Origin: Elusimicrobiota bacterium | GTDB lineage: Bacteria > Elusimicrobiota > Elusimicrobia > UBA1565 > UBA9628 | DNA: 39,805 bases | Direction: 5' to 3' | NCBI GenBank assembly: GCA_016212825.1 | Contig: JACRDS010000110.1 | Location: 1 to 39,805, forward strand | Shown here: piece after piece, positions 33,356 to 39,805 of the stretch | Numbering within the stretch: position 1 is the first letter of the stretch | How the letters are laid out: each line of letters begins with the position of its first letter | The notes under the pieces: model-generated | What the model saw: the letters and a program-made list of their open reading frames with translations, nothing else | Told to the model about the DNA's origin: nothing | The model's database searches: none | Translations under genes and position numbers: made by a program

Positions 33356-33960
33356 ATCAGCGGCCGGTCCAGGGGGTCCGGCGCGGCTTTTTTCTCCCCC
33401 CTCTCCTGCGTGAGGCGGATGCCCTCCTGCAGTATCTGCATCAGCACGGCGTCGATATAGGCCGCGCGCGCAGATTCCGGGGAGGCGGCGCGCATGGCCC
33501 CGGCCAGTTCCGGTTTCACGCGCCGCACGATATCGCTCTCCTTGGCGGAGAAGACCGCCTTGGCCTTGGAGGCCTTGCGGGGGCGAACGTCGAGCCGGGT
33601 GATCACGCCGCAGGTCCGGTCTTCAAGCACGGAGAAGCCGAGCCGCGCCTTCTGTTCGAAGCCTGAAGCGTAGCGCAGCAGGAGGGTCCGCTCCTGCCGC
33701 CCTGGCGAGGGACCTCCCCGCTCGCGGCAGGACACGATGGAGCCCTGGTCTTCGGGCAGGGCATCGAAGGATCCCCGACTCGGGTGCAGAAGGAACCCGG
33801 AGGCACCCTGCCTGTCTCCCCCCTCGAGTCTGGAGCAGATATCCTCGAGGATGAACCGGCAACGCACAAAGTCATCGAAGTCCCGGTATTCTGTTCCTGC
33901 GGACGCCGCCGGGACGAGGCAGGACAGGGTCAGGACGACGGCCCCAAGAGAGGCCGCCAA
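33343..33960 (-). CDS. Secreted protein of unknown function (TTG start)
   Basis: 205 residues from a TTG codon at 33960. The first 21 residues form a good signal peptide (LGAVVLTLSCLVPAASA), which supports the start. The mature part contains five Cys, mostly within the first 120 residues (VRCRFILEDICSRLEGG, VSCRERGG, RTCGVITRL), which could form disulfides, followed by a helical, charged tail. I recognise no family. The start lies 1 nt after the stop of the 56-residue gene, so it is translationally coupled to it. The stop overlaps the convergent barrel gene by 13 nt. Confidence 0.7.
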   Translation of the reverse strand: MAASLGAVVLTLSCLVPAASAGTEYRDFDDFVRCRFILEDICSRLEGGDRQGASGFLLHPSRGSFDALPEDQGSIVSCRERGGPSPGRQERTLLLRYASGFEQKARLGFSVLEDRTCGVITRLDVRPRKASKAKAVFSAKESDIVRRVKPELAGAMRAASPESARAAYIDAVLMQILQEGIRLTQERGEKKAAPDPLDRPLIQKE

Positions 33961-33961
33961 T

Positions 33962-34132
33962 TCAGACTTCCGGCTTCGGGTTTTCCTCGACGAACTTCTT
34001 GATGTCCTCCAGGGACTCCAGGATGAGGCGGGCCTTGCTCAGGCCGAACTGGAACGGGTATTTGTCCTCGGCATTGCGCTTGAGGATGATCATCTTGTTG
34101 CCCTTAAACTCTCCGCGTTCTACAATGGCCAT
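33962..34132 (-). CDS. Conserved-looking small protein, 56 residues
   Basis: Translation of the minus strand from ATG 34132 gives a 56-residue acidic/basic protein: MAIVERGEFKGNKMIILKR at the start, then a KYPFQFGLSKARLILESLE stretch and KKFVEENPKPEV at the end. A strong ribosome site (GGAGG, 7 nt spacing) precedes the ATG, and TACAAT (34167-34162) is a possible -10 box. The beta-strand then helix layout (FKGNKMIILKR... FGLSKARLILE) recalls short ssDNA-binding PC4-like proteins, but this is a weak resemblance only. It is the first gene of a pair with the TTG-start secreted protein. Confidence 0.7.
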   Translation of the reverse strand: MAIVERGEFKGNKMIILKRNAEDKYPFQFGLSKARLILESLEDIKKFVEENPKPEV

Positions 34133-34161
34133 GGTCGCGCCTCCAGTGTCAAGCTGTGAAG

Positions 34162-34167
34162 ATTGTA
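34162..34167 (-). promoter_or_regulatory. Candidate -10 box for the small protein gene
   Basis: TACAAT on the minus strand lies 29 nt before the ATG at 34132, giving a leader of about 22 nt that includes GGAGG. No good -35 is visible. Confidence 0.35.
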
Positions 34168-34201
34168 GTTAAATATCGGAGCCCGTGCGCAAGGGGGGCC
34201 T

Positions 34202-35125
34202 TCAGCCGGCCTGGCGCAGCTCTTCCACCCTGCTGCGGGCGGCTTCGGCCTGGGCCGCCATCTCCGGAGGGGCCGCATGCAGGAATCTCCCGAAAGCGGC
34301 GAGAGCCGGGGCCGCCTGGCCGGCCTTGTCCAGGGCCAGTGCCTTCTTGTAGAGGGCCCAGTGGAAGCCGGGATTGAGGCCCAGCACCTCGTCGAAACAG
34401 GACGCGGCCTCTTCATGACGGCCGAGCAGTTCCAGGAGGATGGAGCCCTTGGTGTACCAGACCGGAGGCGCCATGGGCGTCAGGGCCAGGGCCTTGTCGC
34501 AGCAGGCCAGCGCCTCCTCGCCGCGCTTGAGCTCCTGATGGCAGAGGGCCTGGTCGAGCCAGGCCGAGGCGTCCCGGGGCCGCAGCTCGGCGGCCTTCTG
34601 GTAGGCGGCCAGCGCCTCTTCGAATCTCTGCAGCTGATGCAGGCAGGCGCCCTTGTTGCCCCAGGACTCGGCATCCTTCGGGTCCATCTGGACCAGGCGC
34701 TCGAAGCAGGGCAGGGCCGCGGCGAGGTCGCCGCGCTGCGCGGCTTCCCCGGCCCTTTGCCTGAGCTGTCGGACCTCGGCGGCAGGGCCCGCAGCCTGCG
34801 CGGCCGCCGGGGCGGCGGCAGCCTTCTGGCGGAAGCCCGCCAGCAGCGCCGAGAGCCTCGCCAACCTCTCCCTGTCCCGCTCGTCGCGGGGCGGGTCGGG
34901 TATGGCAGCGCGCGCCTTCTCCAGGATGGCGAGCCCCTCCGCCTGCCCGCCCGGGGTCAGGTAGGTCTTGAGTCCCTTGTCGATCAGCGCCTTGAACTCG
35001 TCCGCCGCCGCGGCCGGGACGGCGGGCGCCGCCGGCTTCTCCCGGCGCAGCACGTGCTGGCAGAGGTTGCAGGAGAGCGCGGCGTCCTCGTTCCCGTACC
35101 CGCAGTTCGGGCACTTCACCGGCAT
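34202..35125 (-). CDS. Zinc-ribbon and TPR protein
   Basis: 307 residues. The N-terminus is a zinc ribbon, CPNCGYGNEDAALSCNLC, with Cys5, 8, 19 and 22. A linker rich in Ala/Pro follows, then at least five TPR units from about residue 130 to the end (e.g. AESWGNKGACLHQLQRFEEA, ASAWLDQALCHQELKRGEEA, WALYKKALALDKAGQAA). There is no signal peptide, so it is cytoplasmic. It would act as a protein-protein adaptor. The gene begins 7 nt after the YbjN-like gene, itself 8 nt after the M48-TerB peptidase gene, so the three form an operon and may work together. Confidence 0.85.
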   Translation of the reverse strand: MPVKCPNCGYGNEDAALSCNLCQHVLRREKPAAPAVPAAAADEFKALIDKGLKTYLTPGGQAEGLAILEKARAAIPDPPRDERDRERLARLSALLAGFRQKAAAAPAAAQAAGPAAEVRQLRQRAGEAAQRGDLAAALPCFERLVQMDPKDAESWGNKGACLHQLQRFEEALAAYQKAAELRPRDASAWLDQALCHQELKRGEEALACCDKALALTPMAPPVWYTKGSILLELLGRHEEAASCFDEVLGLNPGFHWALYKKALALDKAGQAAPALAAFGRFLHAAPPEMAAQAEAARSRVEELRQAG

Positions 35126-35132
35126 GGCCGGC

Positions 35133-35594
35133 TCAGAAGACGTCGGTGCCCAGCTGCTTTTCCATGTCGTCGGCGACCTTGGCCACGGCGATGGCGGAGG
35201 CGTAGAACTCGGTAGGCTCCATGGTCTGCGCGGTCTGGGTATCGACGACCCCGAGATAGTCGTCGCTCTCGATGCGCACGATGCCCCAGGCCCCGTGGGC
35301 CAGCGCCGCGTTCTTGCGCAGCAGCTCGTTGCAGGTCTTCTGGCCGAGCTCCTGGCCGGCGGCGAGCTTGAGGGCCGGGGAGAAGAAGGAGATGATGCGG
35401 TCGCCGTTGCCGGTCTCGCCCATGAAGCGCACGAAGGTGTTCTGTCCGCGCCCCTCGAAATCCCAGGGCACGACCACCAATTCGGGCGACTTGACCTGCA
35501 CGTTGAGCTTGGCCGCGGCCGCCACGCCCTGGATGAACTGAGTGAACGTCACCCCGGCGCCCTGCCCCTGCACCTGTTCCCTTTCCAGACCCAT
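35133..35594 (-). CDS. YbjN-like / type III chaperone-fold protein
   Basis: 153 residues. The pattern of an amphipathic first helix, a beta sheet (SPELVVVPWDFEG, FVRFMGETG, DRIISFFSPA), a helix with LLRKNAALAHGAWGIV, and a last helix with YASAIAVAKVADDMEKQL resembles YbjN-domain proteins, which share the type III secretion chaperone fold. Function in the family is poorly known; some members affect motility or stress. It has no signal peptide. The start at ATG 35594 is fixed by GGGAGG a few bases upstream; longer frames are antisense to the upstream peptidase. It is the middle gene of the M48-TerB operon. Confidence 0.65.
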   Translation of the reverse strand: MGLEREQVQGQGAGVTFTQFIQGVAAAAKLNVQVKSPELVVVPWDFEGRGQNTFVRFMGETGNGDRIISFFSPALKLAAGQELGQKTCNELLRKNAALAHGAWGIVRIESDDYLGVVDTQTAQTMEPTEFYASAIAVAKVADDMEKQLGTDVF

Positions 35595-35602
35595 GCTCCC
35601 TC

Positions 35603-36835
35603 CTAATCGAAGAGTTTGACCACCTGGTCCACGAAGCCCGGAGCCGTCCCCAGCGCCCCGGCCGCCTCGTGCAAAGCGCGGATTTCCTCGTCCGCGAGCT
35701 TCCCGTCGGCGCGCGCCATCACGATGAGCTTCTGCAGCAAGGCGTGCCGATCCGCGGCCGGCAGCGCCGCGCAGCGCTTGGCCGCGGCTGCGAAGCGCCC
35801 CTGGATCAGGGCCCCGCGCTGCGGAGCCCGGGCGGTCTCCTCGGCGGCGGCCTGGACCAGCGCCTCCGGGACCAGCGTGCGCAGGAGGGCGGCCTCGCTC
35901 GAGTCGACGCTCCCGTCGCAGGAGGCGATCCAGTAGCCGCCCCAGAGCAGGGCTTCCTGGACCTCGGGCCGGGACTCGGCGCGGCCCGGCTCCATGGACT
36001 TGAGCAGCCCCTCGATGCGCGCCTCGAGCTCCGCGGTGCCGAGCTTGGCCCCCGTCCCGCCGCTCAAGCCCGCGTAGAGCTGGGACGCGGAGAAATCGTA
36101 TAGCGCGGCCACCCGCAGCGGATTGAAGGGGTGGGTGGAGAACCAGTCCGGGTCGTCCTTGACGGAGCCGCCCAGGGCCTGGATGTCGCGCATCTGGGAC
36201 AGATAGTCGTCGAGCTGGAAGCGCACCAGCGGCTCGCCCAAGCCGCAGGTCAGCTTGATGAGGGCCGTGGTCGCGTCCTGCAGGCTCTTGCTGCAGAGGA
36301 GCCCGGCGCGGTCGCAGGAGATCTCGGCGCGGCGGCTCCAGGACATCAGGGCCAGGGCCTTGTCCGGGGCCAGGGAGCCGTCGCGGCGCAGCAGCGCGGC
36401 CGCCGGCAGGGCGTGATGCCCGAAGCCGGAATGCCCGAGCTCGTGGCCGATGATGAAGAGCAGTTCCGGCCGGGACATGCGCTCCAGCAGGCTCGAGGTG
36501 AAGACCAGGAAGAGCTGGCCCGTGCCGAAGTCTATGGAAGAGGCGTTCTGGTGGGGTTCGCTGCAGACGTAGAGCTCGATGGGACGCTCCGCCATTCCCA
36601 CCACGGCCTGGCACTCGCGCACGGCCGCGACCAGCGCCGGCATGACGCGCTCGGTGACCCGCAGACCGTCGGCCAGCAGGCGCCGCCGGCCCGAGTCGCA
36701 GCCCTCCTGGCGGCGCAGGTCCTCGGCGAGCCGCTTGAGCTCGGGATCAGCCAGGAGCTCGGACTGCATCCGAGTCTCGGAAGGGACGCGCAGGGCGGCC
36801 AGCACGCCGGGCGACGCGGTCTCAGCTGCGCTCAT
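35603..36835 (-). CDS. M48 metallopeptidase fused to a TerB-like domain
   Basis: 410 residues. The peptidase half has IGHELGH (His131, Glu132, His135) and AEISCDRAGL (Glu171), as in the M48 protein at 7218-8267. No membrane helices flank the site, so it is predicted soluble. Residues 290-410 carry two acidic motifs, ASCDGSVDSSEAALLRTL and MARADGKLADEEIRALHE, the helical pattern of TerB/tellurite-resistance-like domains, which bind metal ions in known members. The combination suggests a regulated cytoplasmic peptidase. A strong promoter lies directly upstream and faces away from the promoter of the next gene. It leads an operon with the YbjN-like and zinc-ribbon TPR genes. Confidence 0.88.
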   Translation of the reverse strand: MSAAETASPGVLAALRVPSETRMQSELLADPELKRLAEDLRRQEGCDSGRRRLLADGLRVTERVMPALVAAVRECQAVVGMAERPIELYVCSEPHQNASSIDFGTGQLFLVFTSSLLERMSRPELLFIIGHELGHSGFGHHALPAAALLRRDGSLAPDKALALMSWSRRAEISCDRAGLLCSKSLQDATTALIKLTCGLGEPLVRFQLDDYLSQMRDIQALGGSVKDDPDWFSTHPFNPLRVAALYDFSASQLYAGLSGGTGAKLGTAELEARIEGLLKSMEPGRAESRPEVQEALLWGGYWIASCDGSVDSSEAALLRTLVPEALVQAAAEETARAPQRGALIQGRFAAAAKRCAALPAADRHALLQKLIVMARADGKLADEEIRALHEAAGALGTAPGFVDQVVKLFD

Positions 36836-36851
36836 GGATGACCTGGCAGAG

Positions 36852-36880
36852 AGTGTAGACTGTCCGGGGCCGCGCGTCAA
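36852..36880 (-). promoter_or_regulatory. Sigma70-type promoter for the M48-TerB operon
   Basis: On the minus strand TTGACG (36880-36875) and TACACT (36857-36852) are exactly 17 nt apart. The start of transcription would be near 36845, giving a leader of about 10 nt before ATG 36835. Confidence 0.65.
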
Positions 36881-36896
36881 GACCTGGGTCGCCGCC

Positions 36897-36925
36897 TTGA
36901 CGGGGCACGTAGGCGAGGTTATACT
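36897..36925 (+). promoter_or_regulatory. Sigma70-type promoter for the anchored secreted protein
   Basis: TTGACG (36897-36902) and TATACT (36920-36925) are 17 nt apart. It is back to back with the minus-strand promoter, with the two -35 boxes 16 nt apart and identical in sequence. The start would be near 36932, just before ATG 36935. Confidence 0.7.
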
Positions 36926-36934
36926 GGGATGGAA

Positions 36935-38479
36935 ATGCGCCTTCCCGGCCCGCTCCTTGCCGCCGCCTGCGCGGCGGCGGCCGTGTCCGCCCCGCCATCG
37001 TTCGGCGCCAGCGCCGCCATCGAGAAAGAGGTGAAGGCGGCCGTGTCCGAGGTCGAAGACAAGGAAGCGGGCGGCAAGGACGCCGCCCTGAAGGTGAAAG
37101 AAGGCAGGGTCTACTACGAGGGCCGGGACGTTGACGCCTACCTCAAGGAGCTCTCGGCCAGGCGCGAACAGGCGGAGAAGAGGGCGGCCGAACTCGTCAA
37201 GACCGACCCCAAGGCGGCCCTCAAGCTCGAGGCTGAACTGGGCTCGATAGACAAGACCATCGACAAGTACGCCGCCCTGCGCGAGAAGGCTCTCGCGCAG
37301 GACCGGGAGAAGCTCCCGCCGGGGAAAGACGACCCGCGCAAACCTCCGGACCGGCAGACTCAGCCGGGCGCCGGCGCGGCGGACGCTCCGCGCCCCGCCG
37401 CGCCGGCCCGGCCGCCCCCCGGAGCGGAGCTTCCCGTCATGCAGAGAGGTCGCTCGGAAGCGGTCATGGGACGGGTGCGGGGCATGGCCGCGGGCTTCGC
37501 GGACTCGGCCCGGCGAGACGCTTCGCGCCAGAGCGTGCCGGAAGGGACGCCGGGCGCCGCGGAGCGGCTGGCTCAGGAGGTGGCGGGCGGCTTGCGCAGG
37601 CCCTCGCTCGACCCGGCCGCGCCGGAGGACGAGGCCGGCCTGGCCCTGGCCTCCGTCTCCGGCTTCAAGGACGCCTTCGCGCGGCATGGCCTGCGCGTGG
37701 AGCGGGCGCCGCAAGGGGCCGGCCGTGTCGTGCGCCAGGACGGATCCCCGGCCGCCCCCGCCCAGCTCGCGGCCCTGCGCGACGAGATCCGCAAAGAGCC
37801 GCGCGCCCTCACGACCAGGCCGGACTTCTTCACGGTCATGCCCCGCGAGGACTTCCAGAATCTCAAGGGCTCCTACCGCCAGGCGCCGCAAGCCCCGGCC
37901 TTCCGGGACATGGGGCTGACGCCGGACGACCGCGACTTCGCCTGGAGCCGGTCCTGCAGCCGGGTCTCGGGGGACTGCAACGCCTTCGTCCGCTCCTGGC
38001 GCTACGACAAGGGGAAGCTCGTGCCCCCGGAGGACCTCGCCGCCGTATCCAAGGCCGCGCAGCCGGAGGAGCCGGGCGAAGACGAGGACTGGGAGTGGGA
38101 CGTGGAGGACCTCGAGGAAGCCATCCGCGGCTACGAGCACGCCGAGAGCATGCTCGGCCGGCGCATCGGCGCGCCCCGGGCCTCCTTGACCGAGAAGATC
38201 CTCTCAGCCTTCGGCTGGTCCAAGGAAGAGGCGGAACTCCCCGAAGCCGTGTCCGGGGAGGGCCAGGGCTCGGCCCCCGCGGCTCGGGGCGGCGCCCCCT
38301 CCGGGACGCGCGGCGCTCCGGGGCTGCGGCCTCCCGACGCTCCGGACGCCGCCGGCCTGCGCGTTCGCGGCTCCCGGCGGCCGAGCCGGGCCTGGCCGTG
38401 GGCGCTGGCCGCGGCAGGCGCGGCGCTCATCCTGCTGGTCTGGCGCCGCGCCCGGCGGTCAGGGCCGGACGACGGATAG
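36935..38479 (+). CDS. Secreted protein with a C-terminal membrane anchor, function unknown
   Basis: 514 residues from ATG 36935 (an ATG at 36929 adds two). The N-terminus is a signal peptide (LPGPLLAAACAAAAVSA). Next comes a coiled-coil region (ELSARREQAEKRAAELVK and on), then a Pro/Ala-rich linker, a helical region, and a segment with two Cys (SCSRVSGDCNAFV) that may be linked. The C-terminus has a single helix (WALAAAGAALILLVW-type, about residues 487-503) followed by RRARRS. A signal peptide plus a C-terminal helix plus a basic tail recalls protein-sorting tails such as PEP-CTERM or MYXO-CTERM, though no known motif precedes the helix. The start is chosen because the promoter -10 box ends at 36925. 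No family recognised. Confidence 0.75.
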   Translation: MRLPGPLLAAACAAAAVSAPPSFGASAAIEKEVKAAVSEVEDKEAGGKDAALKVKEGRVYYEGRDVDAYLKELSARREQAEKRAAELVKTDPKAALKLEAELGSIDKTIDKYAALREKALAQDREKLPPGKDDPRKPPDRQTQPGAGAADAPRPAAPARPPPGAELPVMQRGRSEAVMGRVRGMAAGFADSARRDASRQSVPEGTPGAAERLAQEVAGGLRRPSLDPAAPEDEAGLALASVSGFKDAFARHGLRVERAPQGAGRVVRQDGSPAAPAQLAALRDEIRKEPRALTTRPDFFTVMPREDFQNLKGSYRQAPQAPAFRDMGLTPDDRDFAWSRSCSRVSGDCNAFVRSWRYDKGKLVPPEDLAAVSKAAQPEEPGEDEDWEWDVEDLEEAIRGYEHAESMLGRRIGAPRASLTEKILSAFGWSKEEAELPEAVSGEGQGSAPAARGGAPSGTRGAPGLRPPDAPDAAGLRVRGSRRPSRAWPWALAAAGAALILLVWRRARRSGPDDG

Positions 38480-38486
38480 TCTCCGG

Positions 38487-39071
38487 CTATTCCTTGACGG
38501 GCTGCGCCTTCTCGAGGGACTTCTCCTTGGCCTTCTCCCCCCCCATCTTCCCCTCGGTCATCTTGGGGTCCATCGTCTTCTTCTTCATGGGGTAGACCTC
38601 GAAGACGAAAGGCGCGTCCTTGCCCTTCACCGTGATGGTGAGCGGCCCGGGCTTCGTCCAGAACCCCTCCTTCTTGACCAGGAGGAACCCGCGGAAGGAA
38701 TAGCCGGTCTCGCCCACGGGCTCCGCGCCGAGCTTGACGAGGAATTTCTTCATCTCGCCGCTGACCATGGCCTCGGTGACCTGGCCCTCGGCCGTCACGG
38801 CCGTGATGACGTCGGCGGGGGTCTTGATCATGTCGCCGAGGCCGCGGATCTCCTTGCCGCCGATGCTGCCCACCGGCCGGCCCGCGAGGCTGATGTCGCG
38901 CAGGACGGTCTTGACCTCTTCGGGCATCTTGACGACGATCTCCTGGTCCAGGGAATAGGCGATCCGGTCCTTCATCCCTCCCCCCTTTCCAAAGGGCTTG
39001 CCTTCAGCGGCGGCCGCGGGCGCGGCCGACAGGCACAGCAACGCCGACAGCATCCAGGGCAGTGTTCTCAT
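38487..39071 (-). CDS. Secreted protein with a Lys/Glu-rich tail, function unknown
   Basis: 194 residues. Signal peptide RTLPWMLSALLCLSAAPAAAA, then a mature domain of about 140 residues with beta-like segments (QEIVVKMPEEVKTVLRDISL, YSFRGFLLVKKEGFW, PLTITVKGKDAPFVFEVY). The last 30 residues are low-complexity and highly charged (MKKKTMDPKMTEGKMGGEKA). ITVKGKDAPFVFEV could be part of an Ig-like fold, but I assign no family. GAGGAG before the ATG at 39071 supports the start; longer frames run into the fix region. The stop converges on the end of the anchored secreted protein after 7 nt. Confidence 0.75.
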   Translation of the reverse strand: MRTLPWMLSALLCLSAAPAAAAEGKPFGKGGGMKDRIAYSLDQEIVVKMPEEVKTVLRDISLAGRPVGSIGGKEIRGLGDMIKTPADVITAVTAEGQVTEAMVSGEMKKFLVKLGAEPVGETGYSFRGFLLVKKEGFWTKPGPLTITVKGKDAPFVFEVYPMKKKTMDPKMTEGKMGGEKAKEKSLEKAQPVKE

Positions 39072-39117
39072 AAGCTCCTCTTCTCTCCTTAGGGGACCCG
39101 GTCCCGGGTCTCGGTCA

Positions 39118-39146
39118 ACGGTAGAATAAAGCCGGGGGCTTGTCAA
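39118..39146 (-). promoter_or_regulatory. Candidate promoter for the Lys/Glu-tailed secreted protein
   Basis: On the minus strand a perfect TTGACA (39146-39141) is followed after 17 nt by TACCGT (39123-39118), a weak -10. Downstream in the leader is the palindrome GACCCGG-TC-CCGGGTC (39095-39110), a possible operator or leader hairpin. Confidence 0.45.
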
Positions 39147-39166
39147 CGCGGAGACGCGGCCGGGAC

Positions 39167-39481
39167 TCAGCCGTACTTGTACTTCACGCCCATGCCGCCC
39201 ACGGGCCAGTCGCAGGCGATGTTGTCGTAGGGGCAGATCATGCGGCAGGCGCCGCACTCGATGCAGTTCTCGTAGTTGACCACGACCTTCCGGTGGTCCG
39301 CCTCCCATTCGTAGACCTTGGCCGGACAGACCGTGACGCAGGGCCTCTCCCGGCACTTCTCCACGCAGGGGGCCTGCGGCGAGGCGTCGCGCAAGGTGAT
39401 GTGCGTCTCCGGAGCCTTCTTCCACTCCAGGGTGCCCAGCTTGGCCTCCACCGTCATGTCCACCTTGGGCTCGGGCTTCAT
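39167..39481 (-). CDS. fixX: Ferredoxin-like protein FixX
   Basis: 104 residues. Near the C-terminus it carries the 4Fe-4S motif CIECGACRMICP, and before it the remnant second lobe CVEKCRERPCVTVCP, as in FixX. The end YDNIACDWPVGGMGVKYKYG is typical: FixX proteins finish with this Trp-Pro and Gly-rich tail. FixX is the electron-carrying partner of FixC in the FixABCX complex, which bifurcates electrons from NADH to ferredoxin/flavodoxin and quinone. Its ATG overlaps the fixC stop by 4 nt. Fix proteins need not mean nitrogen fixation; in many anaerobes and Elusimicrobiota-like genomes they serve electron transfer. Confidence 0.93.
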   Translation of the reverse strand: MKPEPKVDMTVEAKLGTLEWKKAPETHITLRDASPQAPCVEKCRERPCVTVCPAKVYEWEADHRKVVVNYENCIECGACRMICPYDNIACDWPVGGMGVKYKYG

Positions 39482-39805
39482 ATCGCCACCTTGCGCAGGG
39501 GCCAGAGGTCCCGGAAGAGGCGCAGCAGGCCGTGCCGGCGCACGCGCTTGATGGCCGCCTTGAGGTGCTCGCCCTTGGGCACGCCGTCCGCGGCGTAGCG
39601 CAGGTGCGCCAGGTCGCAGGCCAGTTTCGGGTAAGCAGTCAGGAAATCAGGCACGGACGCCACCGCTTCCTCGAGGTCCTTGATGTCCTCCATGTCGGGA
39701 AGGACGTAGGAGGCCGTGAGCTTGGCCTCGTAGGCGGACAGGGCGGACTTGGAGAAGTCCCCCTTCTTCTTCGCCTCTATGACGGTCTCGCCGGCCAGCC
39801 GGCCC
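39478..39805 (-). CDS. fixC: FixC electron transfer flavoprotein-quinone oxidoreductase (C-terminal part)
   Basis: Only the last 108 residues are in the window; the gene continues past the right edge. AGETVIEAKKKGDFSKSALS, YEAKLTASYVLPDMEDIKDL and the closing helical region match the C-terminus of FixC/ETF-QO. FixC is the FAD subunit that passes electrons to quinone, with FixX next to it. The stop overlaps fixX by 4 nt. fixA and fixB would be expected further upstream, beyond the edge. Confidence 0.92.
   Translation of the reverse strand, partial: GRLAGETVIEAKKKGDFSKSALSAYEAKLTASYVLPDMEDIKDLEEAVASVPDFLTAYPKLACDLAHLRYAADGVPKGEHLKAAIKRVRRHGLLRLFRDLWPLRKVAI

Overview
The window is a very GC-rich bacterial chromosome segment with densely packed genes, many 1-17 bp gene overlaps, and no tRNA, rRNA, CRISPR array, phage or transposase gene that I could find. 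A BamA/Omp85-like barrel protein and several signal-peptide proteins point to a Gram-negative cell. The gene mix (FixC/FixX, several GT-C membrane glycosyltransferases, TPR lipoprotein, giant secreted protein) would fit a high-GC Elusimicrobiota-like or other uncultured lineage. That placement is inference from general impression; no marker gene here fixes it.

Layout. 1-7054 (minus): one enormous open frame, running off the left edge, for a secreted protein of more than 2,350 residues with an HExxH zinc-protease motif near its visible C-terminus. 7218-8267 (plus): an M48 metallopeptidase. 8311-14456 (minus): a tight run of GT39 glycosyltransferase, TPR-containing GT-C protein, uvrB and a cation diffusion facilitator. 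14481-14533: a palindromic repeat at the start of an aldo/keto reductase (plus). 15583-19281: a small membrane protein, then two GT-C-type membrane proteins (minus) whose base composition is clearly less GC-rich than the rest. 19356-26028 (plus): another GT-C protein, a 1065-residue membrane-anchored coiled-coil protein, a CpXC-domain protein and the tRNA CCA-adding enzyme. 26146-28367: a TPR lipoprotein, then a C39-like peptidase and a retropepsin-like aspartyl protease on the minus strand. 28487-29028 (minus): a dCMP deaminase broken by a one-base frameshift, overlapping a second palindromic repeat. 29088-33355 (plus): nadC, a biotin-ligase-like protein, greA, queG and a BamA-like barrel. 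33343-36835 (minus): a TTG-start secreted protein, a 56-residue protein, a zinc-ribbon TPR protein, a YbjN-like protein and an M48-TerB peptidase. 36935-38479 (plus): a secreted protein with a C-terminal membrane anchor. 38487-39805 (minus): a periplasmic protein, FixX and the C-terminus of FixC.

Themes. (1) Five protease-like proteins of four fold types lie in under 40 kb. (2) Five GT-C membrane glycosyltransferases suggest surface or protein glycosylation using polyprenyl-phosphate sugars. (3) Several genes have a near-consensus -10 box only 6-7 nt before the start codon, which predicts leaderless mRNAs. (4) Two unrelated palindromic repeats sit exactly at gene starts and appear to supply start codons.

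No intergenic stretch exceeds 300 bases; the largest gaps (7055-7217, 26029-26145, 28368-28486) hold promoters and one terminator. Many long antisense frames exist because of the high GC and were left out.
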